NCBI GenBank assembly: GCA_037441775.1
Contig: JBBIRO010000010.1
Span: 20,884 to 84,883 of the forward strand
Direction of reading: 5' to 3'
Length of the DNA: 64,000 nt
Source: CAMTWB01 sp037441775
GTDB lineage: Bacteria; Desulfobacterota; Syntrophia; Syntrophales; CAMTWB01
This document shows positions 58,394-64,000 of this stretch, piece by piece (position 1 is the first letter of the stretch; each line of letters opens with the position of its first letter). The position numbers were made by a program, and so were the translations under genes. Under the pieces are notes generated by a model. It made no database searches and was not told the DNA's origin. It saw nothing but the letters and a program-made list of their open reading frames with translations.

Positions 58394-59485
58394 TTATTCA
58401 AGTTCTATCAATTTTTTTTCGGTTCCCGATATAACTGAGCAGTCAAACTCTCTGACCAGTACCAGATCCTCGATCCTTATCCCCCAGCAACCAGGCAGAT
58501 AGACCCCCGGTTCGACGGTCACAACCATCCCCGCCTCCAGAACTCCGGTGGTGTTTGCCGCCAAACGGGGATGCTCATGCACGTCCAGACCAACCCCGTG
58601 ACCGGTGCCATGAGAAAATAATTCCACCATTCCGCCCTTTTCAATGTGTTCTCTGGCCTGGCGATCAACCTCTGCGGTTGCGACGCCGGCCCTGATCGCC
58701 GACAGCGCCAGGTCATGGGCTTCTTTAACCAGGCGATAGGCAGCCGCAAAGTTCGTTGCGGCCCTGCCTACCATCAGGGTGCAGGTTTCATCGGATCGAT
58801 AGCCCTCATAAACAGCGCCCCAATCGATGACCAGCGCATCTCCCTTTTCAATTATCCGGTCACCAGGCCGGGCATGGGGCAGCGCCGAGTTGGGCCCGGA
58901 GGCAACAATGGTCTGAAAGGCCGCATCCTCCGCGCCGTTTTTACGCATCTGATAATCCAGCTCCAGGGCGATCTCCCTCTCCCTCATCCCCGGCCTAATC
59001 ATCGGCAAGATTGACTGAAAGGCCCTGGTTGCCATAGCAGACGCAGTCCTGATCCGGCTGATTTCAGTCTCATCCTTGATAGCTCTCAAACCGGCCAGGT
59101 CAGTAGCCCGCAGCGCTAAAAAATATATGGCCTCATTTCCTTCTCTTATTTTGAGATAGAGATCATGGCTTAAGCCGCCTGCTTCAATGGCCACCCGGCG
59201 ATAGTTGCCGGCCGCCAGGAGATTTTTTATACCTTCTATCTTGTCCCGGCACAAAACTATCCGGGCGCCGGAAACCTGTTTTTTGGCCTGGGTCAGATAA
59301 CGGCCATCAACAAAGAGTTCCGCGCCTTCGGGAGTTACCAGTAAAGCGCCCTCGCTGCCGGTAAAACCGACCAGATACCTGATGTTTTTCAGATCGAAAA
59401 AGAGGATTCCCGCCACATCCATGCCGGATACCAGGGCCAGTGCCCGTTTAATCCTGGAGGCGTAAAGGTCCGAATCAGAGGGCAT
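58394..59485 (-). CDS. pepP: Xaa-Pro aminopeptidase (M24 family)
   Basis: The 363-residue protein has the creatinase N-domain (about 1-130) and the pita-bread catalytic domain. Metal ligands are present: VIDWGAVYEGYRSDET (two Asp), HGTGHGVGLDVHEHP (His), VTVEPGVYLPG (Glu) and RIEDLVLV (Glu). It removes the first residue before proline. It overlaps the upstream TPR gene by 11 bases. Confidence 0.92.
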   Translation of the reverse strand: MPSDSDLYASRIKRALALVSGMDVAGILFFDLKNIRYLVGFTGSEGALLVTPEGAELFVDGRYLTQAKKQVSGARIVLCRDKIEGIKNLLAAGNYRRVAIEAGGLSHDLYLKIREGNEAIYFLALRATDLAGLRAIKDETEISRIRTASAMATRAFQSILPMIRPGMREREIALELDYQMRKNGAEDAAFQTIVASGPNSALPHARPGDRIIEKGDALVIDWGAVYEGYRSDETCTLMVGRAATNFAAAYRLVKEAHDLALSAIRAGVATAEVDRQAREHIEKGGMVELFSHGTGHGVGLDVHEHPRLAANTTGVLEAGMVVTVEPGVYLPGCWGIRIEDLVLVREFDCSVISGTEKKLIELE

Positions 59486-60167
59486 GCTTCTTCATTCTCA
59501 AGGCATTATCTAGCCAGCGGCTAAGTTCATCCACCACCCGCTGGCGTTTTTTATCCGCCAGGTCGGAAATCATCTTCCGGCGCCGGTTTTGCTTCACTTC
59601 GTCCAACCGCGCAAGACCGGCTTCCCTCATACCATCCCTGGTTACGATAACATCCAGGAGCCGCTCGGCCATATCCAGGTGTCCCTGGCTGATATAAAGG
59701 TCGGCCATGGAAAGCGTGTAAAAATCCGGGGCCAGTTCATCTTCAACAACATCATCATCTTCTTCGGCACCTCTGGTTGCTGAGGTCCCCGCCAGCAATG
59801 TTATTTTTTCCTTCACCCGGCCGACCTGGGGCGAGTGGGGATCAATTGTGATAAACCGTCGGTAATAACGAAGGGATTCCTGGAGAAGCCCGGCATTATG
59901 ACAAATATCACCCAGGGACATATAAATTCCACCGAGTCTGGCAATCTTGTCTTCCGCCTCCGCCAGGGCAGCCATGGCCTCCCCCAGGCGGCCCAGCCTG
60001 ATCCAGGCGTGGCAAATGGCAATAGTGGCATCCACATCGCCGGGGAAGAGAAGGAGACGTTCCTCTGCAATATCAAGCGCCGCCTGAAAATCGCTCTGTT
60101 CCAGACGCTCCTCTACCCGGGCCAGAAAGGTGGCACGATCCGTCACTTCTGGTTCTGACATAATCAT
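59475..60167 (-). CDS. Tetratricopeptide-repeat protein
   Basis: The 230-residue protein has TPR-like helices: ESDFQAALDIAEERLLLFPG-type, DVDATIAICHAWIRLGRLGEA, LGDICHNAGLLQESLRYYRRFI and MADLYISQGHLDMAERLLDVI. It has an acidic linker (EEDDDVVEDE, about 136-145) and a basic C-terminus. No signal peptide, so probably cytoplasmic. Co-transcribed with pepP by overlap; partner unknown. Confidence 0.8.
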   Translation of the reverse strand: MIMSEPEVTDRATFLARVEERLEQSDFQAALDIAEERLLLFPGDVDATIAICHAWIRLGRLGEAMAALAEAEDKIARLGGIYMSLGDICHNAGLLQESLRYYRRFITIDPHSPQVGRVKEKITLLAGTSATRGAEEDDDVVEDELAPDFYTLSMADLYISQGHLDMAERLLDVIVTRDGMREAGLARLDEVKQNRRRKMISDLADKKRQRVVDELSRWLDNALRMKKHAL

Positions 60168-60600
60168 TTGGCCTGGCGGTTGAAAACGGACAACTTTGTA
60201 AAAACTGATCTTCCCTCAAAAAGTGGTGGGAACGCTAACATAGGCCAGTTAATAGTGTCAAGCAGGAAAGAGATAAACGAGTGGCTATGCGATTGTAAGT
60301 GGTCAGACAATAGGCCTGGCTGCACGCAATAACCCTGGTTTCCCCGTCCGCAGGCGCCTTCCTGTGCCTAAAGGCAAACAGTAATGAACCCCCGCCACTC
60401 AAGACTGAATCCTTACGTGCCTGGTTTCGCTTATCTCACCAATTGTATCAACAATTATCTAATAATGTGAGGTAATTATATTCATACTAACAGATTTTGT
60501 TCCACTGATTCAGGTTAATCATTGCTAAATTGGGTCAGAAAATATTAGGGGCGTTTGCGAGCATTTTGAAGATGATTCAATGTGGGAAGCGCCTCTGTCT
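60168..60600. other. Intergenic stretch with one repeat copy
   Basis: Apart from the family 1 repeat at 60188-60208 I see no gene, RNA or terminator in this 433-base, relatively AT-rich region. It should contain the promoter of the TPR-pepP unit. Confidence 0.4.
60188..60208 (+). repeat. Dispersed repeat family 1, single copy
   Basis: GGACAACTTTGTAAAAACTGA resembles the core GACGRCTTYGTAAAAAGTC. It lies just upstream of the TPR gene start. Confidence 0.6.
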
Positions 60601-61254
60601 TTATCTGCTTTTCATAACCCCAACGCGATCACAGAAATCCGCCACTGGGCATCTACTGCAAAGGGGCGATACGGGACGGCAGAGGGTGCGGCCAAAGGCT
60701 ACCAGCAGGGTATTAAAACTACGCCAGAGGGAAAGAGGTAGCTTGGCGCGCAATGCGAATTCGGTTTCTTCCGGAGAGCTGGTGCTGATGTACCCCAGGC
60801 GATTCGAAATCCGGTGCACGTGGGTATCGACACAAATCGCATCCTTGTTGAACCCAAGGGCAATAACAAGGTTGGCGGTCTTCCGTCCGATGCCTTTGAT
60901 GCTCAGAAGTTCGTCTAGAGAATCAGGCACATGCCCAGCGAATCTATCCAACAATTCCCGGCATACATGGTGGATTGATTTGGCCTTCACTCGGTAGAAC
61001 CCAACCGGAAAGATGATTTGGGCGATATTTTCCTCAGGAATGTTAAGCATCTCTATCGGGTTTTTCGCCCGCGCAAACAGGCGGTCCGCGGCCAGGGCGG
61101 TGACCTCGTCCTTAGTTCGTAAGCTAAGCAGGGTGGCGATGAGGATTAAAAAGGGATCGGGAGAGTCGGTTTCGGCATGGGAGGAAATGAGCGGCGGCTC
61201 CGGGTTACTAGCTGCCAGTATCGCCATTACCTTGACAATATCTTCGTTTTTCAT
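60601..61254 (-). CDS. nth: Endonuclease III (Nth)
   Basis: The 217-residue DNA glycosylase/AP lyase removes oxidised pyrimidines. It has the helix-hairpin-helix LLSIKGIGRKTANLVIALGF (catalytic Lys in GRKTAN), the catalytic Asp in VDTHVHRISNRLG and a C-terminal 4Fe-4S cluster (C-x6-C-x2-C-x5-C in CRPVSPLCSRCPVADFC). Start at the ATG at 61254. Confidence 0.95.
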   Translation of the reverse strand: MKNEDIVKVMAILAASNPEPPLISSHAETDSPDPFLILIATLLSLRTKDEVTALAADRLFARAKNPIEMLNIPEENIAQIIFPVGFYRVKAKSIHHVCRELLDRFAGHVPDSLDELLSIKGIGRKTANLVIALGFNKDAICVDTHVHRISNRLGYISTSSPEETEFALRAKLPLSLWRSFNTLLVAFGRTLCRPVSPLCSRCPVADFCDRVGVMKSR

Positions 61255-61264
61255 CAAATATAAG

Positions 61265-61495
61265 AGCTTCGTAAAAAGTCAAAAACCCCTTTTCTCTTAA
61301 TGTATGAGGGTTTACGGCGAGGTCGATAGTAGTCGCCATCTTAAGCATTTAGCTCCCCATACCCATTATCACCTCCTGCGAGGTGATAAGAAACGGCAGT
61401 ACCGCCCCTTGTGGGCGGGTCACGGTTACACCAAGAACTTTTCGTAACGAAGAATTTAGCGCAACTTATGCATCCGGACTTTTTACGAGGACGTC
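61265..61495. repeat. Dispersed repeat family 1 inverted pair enclosing a family 2 hairpin
   Basis: AGCTTCGTAAAAAGTC (61265-61280) and GGACTTTTTACGAGGACGTC (61476-61495) are inverse ends of a 231-bp element. Inside, CCGCCCCTTGTGGGCGGG (61401-61420 region) resembles the hairpin end of repeat family 2. The element fills the space between fdhE and nth. Confidence 0.68.
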
Positions 61496-61526
61496 ATCAT
61501 ATGAACCGGTAAAAAATCGATAAATT

Positions 61527-62360
61527 TCAGTTATAGCCCTCCTCGTAGGCCAAAAGATCAAGATGGAGGGTGGCAACATCTTCTACGTCCAGGTTCGCCT
61601 GTTGGTCGCTATTGCGAAAATCCACCATTTTGATATAGCGATTACAGGAATTGCAGACATCGACCCGGTATCTCTCCTCGCCTTCGATGGTGAAATAGGC
61701 CAGGGACTGGTATTCCTGGTTGCCGCAAAAAGGGCATCTTAACGGGTCAAAACCCCATTTGAATCCACAACGATAACAGAACAGATAGCGGATCTCGTCA
61801 TCATCCTTGATCTCACCTATCTTGGGTTCCTCCCCGCAAATCGGGCAATATCCTTCGTTCCAGCCGGTTAAGTTGATGATTTCGGAGTATTTTTCGGCTA
61901 CTTTCTCCAATTCCGGACGAAGACATTCGTCAAGCAGAAAATCGACCATTTCGAAGGGGAGGTCAACTTCGCTTTCAAGCGGTTCACCGTCGGCATCTAT
62001 GTCGGCTGCGCCGCTTAGCAACTTTTCAAAATCAACGCTTCCCGAAACAATGTTCTTAGCCAGTTCGGCAGCCTCAACATATCCCTTTTGCTCCGCCATT
62101 TTCAGAAGGCTAAGAAAGTATTCCCGGGGGCGCGTCAAGTCAAAATCACTTAGCGAAAAGTCAATCAACGGGAACCCGCCCTGAAGCTTGGCTGTAATTA
62201 GCCTTTCATCAACAGAAAAGAGGATGTTTTCTATACCTTTTTTGTGCTCCATGCGCAGCACCAATATATCTGCGAGAATATCGAGCAGCTCATTGTGATG
62301 GAGGCTTGTTAACTTGTAAAACTCAATGGTTTTTAACGCCTGGGTGAGAAGCTGCGACAT
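61527..62360 (-). CDS. fdhE: Formate dehydrogenase accessory protein FdhE
   Basis: The 277-residue protein has four zinc-ribbon CxxC pairs in its C-terminal half: CPICGEEP, CYRCGFKW, CPFCGNQE and CNSCNRYI. This is the rubredoxin-like arrangement of FdhE. The N-terminal half is helical. E. coli FdhE is needed to make active formate dehydrogenases, apparently acting on the catalytic subunit. No formate dehydrogenase gene lies in the window. Confidence 0.88.
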   Translation of the reverse strand: MSQLLTQALKTIEFYKLTSLHHNELLDILADILVLRMEHKKGIENILFSVDERLITAKLQGGFPLIDFSLSDFDLTRPREYFLSLLKMAEQKGYVEAAELAKNIVSGSVDFEKLLSGAADIDADGEPLESEVDLPFEMVDFLLDECLRPELEKVAEKYSEIINLTGWNEGYCPICGEEPKIGEIKDDDEIRYLFCYRCGFKWGFDPLRCPFCGNQEYQSLAYFTIEGEERYRVDVCNSCNRYIKMVDFRNSDQQANLDVEDVATLHLDLLAYEEGYN

Positions 62361-62586
62361 TATTTAATTCTCCGCCTTATTTTGAAGGCCTCTTAAGTTG
62401 GTGATTTGCGGTCGGCTCCAGTGTCGGCCCGTGGGCTTGGTCGTATATCTCTTATCTCTTTCGGCGTCAAGTTACTATTGACGCCCAAATCCAGCCCTTG
62501 TTTTAACGAAGTGTTCTTTGTTTTTTAAGTTTTCCCTTCTGCTTGCGTAAACCTTTTGGTGGGGCAAAGCCAGGGACAATAACCGC

Positions 62587-63981
62587 TTAGAATTTTTCTA
62601 TTGCCCTTTTGACGGCCCGGACGATTTCGTCGATGTCTCCTTTTGTTGCAATCAGGGCCGGCACAAAATTCATGATCGTGTTGTTTCCCGGCAGGCTGGT
62701 GTTTGTTCGACCCACCAGGACGCCCTCCGCCGCCACCAGACCCATGATACGGCCCATCTCCGCCTCGGTGATCGGCTCCTTGCTCTGCTTGTCTTTCACA
62801 AACTCGATGCCACAGAAAAGACCCCGGCCCCGCACATCGCCGACAAGCGGCATATCACGAAGAGACATAAGCCCTGTAAGCAGGTAATCTCCCATCAACC
62901 GGCTGTTTTGCACCAAATTTTCCGCTTCGATGATCCGGGTGCTTTCCAAAGCGGCAGTCGCAGCGGCGGCGCAGCCACCATAAGTGCTGACGTCCCGGAA
63001 GAAGTTCATCCTTTCGGCGGGATCTTCCTGATCACAAAGGAACTTGTTGAATATCTCCTGGCGCACGGCAATGGCGGAAAGTGGCATGTATGAACTGGCC
63101 AGCCCCTTGGCCATGGTGACCATATCAGGGTCCGCATCGTAGTGGTCGTGGCCCCAGAACTTTCCCGTGCGTCCGAACCCGCAGACCACCTCGTCCATGA
63201 TCAGGTAAATGCCGTACCTGTTGCAAATATCCTGCAAAATCGGATAGTACTCCGGCACTGGCACAATAATGCCGCCACCGGCGGTTATCGGCTCGACAAT
63301 GCAACCCCCGATACTGTCTGCGCCTTCTTTCAGGATAATATCTTCCACTTTTCTGGCGCAGTCGATGTCACAGCCCGGATAGGTCTTGTCCATAGGACAG
63401 CGGTAGCAAAGAGCATGAGGAAACTCGACAAATCCCTCGGCCAATGGACCGTAATGTTGTTTTCGCTCCCACTGGCCTGTGGCGCTGAGGGCGCCGATGG
63501 TCGTGCCATGATAGGAACGGTTACGGAAAAGAATCTTGTATTTTCCCTTTCTGTCCGGGTCGATGTGGGAGAGCTGCCTGACGATCTTGAAGGCCTTTTC
63601 ATTGGCTTCTGAACCGCTGTTGGAAAAAAACACCTTGCCCATCCGGGGCAACAATTCTATCAATTTAGCGGCAAACTTAATGGTCGGCACATTGCCTACC
63701 GTGCCCACATAGTAAGCCAGGGTTTTCAACTGCCCGTAAACAGCGGCCGCGATGCTTTCCCGTCCGTGACCCACCATCACGCTCCAGACGCCGCCGGAAG
63801 TGGCATCAAGGTATTCGCGACCGCGGATGTCCTTGACCCGTAACCCTTTACCCTCCACGATAATCATCTGTTCGGCGGTCTGAAAGATTTTGTGGGGTTT
63901 AAGGTGATGCCATAGGTAGTCACGATCCCCGCGTACAATCTCCTCGGTATCGTAATCCAACCAATTTGTTCGGGTACTCAT
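62587..63981 (-). CDS. Class III PLP aminotransferase (taurine-pyruvate aminotransferase-like)
   Basis: The 464-residue enzyme has the class III pattern: NSGSEANEKAFKIVRQL, YHGTTIGALSATG, VEPITAGGGIIVP, MDEVVCGFGRTGKFWGHDHYD and the PLP lysine Lys292 in MAKGLASSYMPLSA. Cysteines at 192, 195, 204 and 208 form an insert, LCYRCPMDKTYPGCDIDC, also seen in some taurine or omega-amino-acid aminotransferases by my recollection. Substrate is uncertain. AAAGGAG lies upstream of the ATG. Confidence 0.88.
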   Translation of the reverse strand: MSTRTNWLDYDTEEIVRGDRDYLWHHLKPHKIFQTAEQMIIVEGKGLRVKDIRGREYLDATSGGVWSVMVGHGRESIAAAVYGQLKTLAYYVGTVGNVPTIKFAAKLIELLPRMGKVFFSNSGSEANEKAFKIVRQLSHIDPDRKGKYKILFRNRSYHGTTIGALSATGQWERKQHYGPLAEGFVEFPHALCYRCPMDKTYPGCDIDCARKVEDIILKEGADSIGGCIVEPITAGGGIIVPVPEYYPILQDICNRYGIYLIMDEVVCGFGRTGKFWGHDHYDADPDMVTMAKGLASSYMPLSAIAVRQEIFNKFLCDQEDPAERMNFFRDVSTYGGCAAAATAALESTRIIEAENLVQNSRLMGDYLLTGLMSLRDMPLVGDVRGRGLFCGIEFVKDKQSKEPITEAEMGRIMGLVAAEGVLVGRTNTSLPGNNTIMNFVPALIATKGDIDEIVRAVKRAIEKF

Positions 63982-64000
63982 TATAATTCACTCCTTTTGT

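Noticed and set aside
60530..60997. A 155-codon plus-strand frame overlapping nth
   Set aside because: It runs antisense to nth, whose catalytic and iron-sulfur motifs are intact.

Overview
The window reads as a chromosomal segment of a Gram-negative, probably anaerobic bacterium. The lipid A pathway (lpxD, lpxA, lpxB, msbA, lpxK), BamA, Skp and Lol transport show an outer membrane. The order lysS-lolC-lolD-bamA-skp-lpxD-lpxA-Gfo/Idh-lpxB-msbA-lpxK, a complex I with fused NuoCD and Mrp-type antiporter subunits, FdhE and a pilMNOPQ-type operon resemble former Deltaproteobacteria (Desulfobacterota, perhaps Syntrophia). That placement is inference from gene content. Two runs of N (100 and 10 bases) show that this is a scaffolded assembly, possibly a metagenome bin.

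Layout. 1-5873 (+): the end of a type IV pilus operon (pilN partial, pilO, pilP, pilQ) and a Sel1-repeat lipoprotein. PilQ is enlarged by tandem copies of an STN domain plus a charged coiled coil, and the 100-N gap lies inside that repeat. 5874-6345: mobile-DNA debris, including a REP-like palindrome and a decayed PIF1-type helicase. 6555-10809: an FMN-binding protein, YjbQ, an inositol monophosphatase, UppP and an MFS transporter. 10927-22035 (-): an 11-subunit-type complex I cluster, nuoA-B-CD-H-I-J-K, then an MrpD-like subunit, a small membrane protein, a second long antiporter-like subunit, nuoM and nuoN. No nuoE, F or G is present. 22440-30264 (+): a divergent Mrp/Mbh-type cation/proton antiporter operon carrying a paralogous copy of the same three-gene block. 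30299-50080 (-): an M16C peptidase, then the lipid A/outer-membrane biogenesis cluster, lysS, a coiled-coil lipoprotein and cysS. 50103-64000: argC, rpsI-rplM, a 3-hydroxyacyl-CoA dehydrogenase, holA, a LOG-family protein, rpsU, hisC, a GcvH-like protein without its lipoyl lysine, a Pro peptidase, a TPR protein, nth, fdhE and a class III aminotransferase.

How it works together. The two divergent membrane operons are the most distinctive part. A quinone-reducing complex I lacking its NADH module and a multi-subunit Mrp antiporter share the block 'MrpD-like ~500 aa / small two-helix protein / ~590 aa antiporter-like subunit'. In both copies the long subunit has Asn where antiporter subunits keep the TM7 lysine, and only the complex I copy has a NuoL-like C-terminal tail. 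This suggests duplication and exchange between a respiratory complex and an ion antiporter.

Intergenic space contains at least two dispersed repeat families. One has the core GACGRCTTYGTAAAAAGTC, appears at eight loci, often as inverted pairs, and reaches into the 3' end of lpxK and up to the stop codon of gcvH. The other is a roughly 120-150 bp GC-rich element. I saw no rRNA, tRNA, CRISPR array, intact insertion sequence or prophage.
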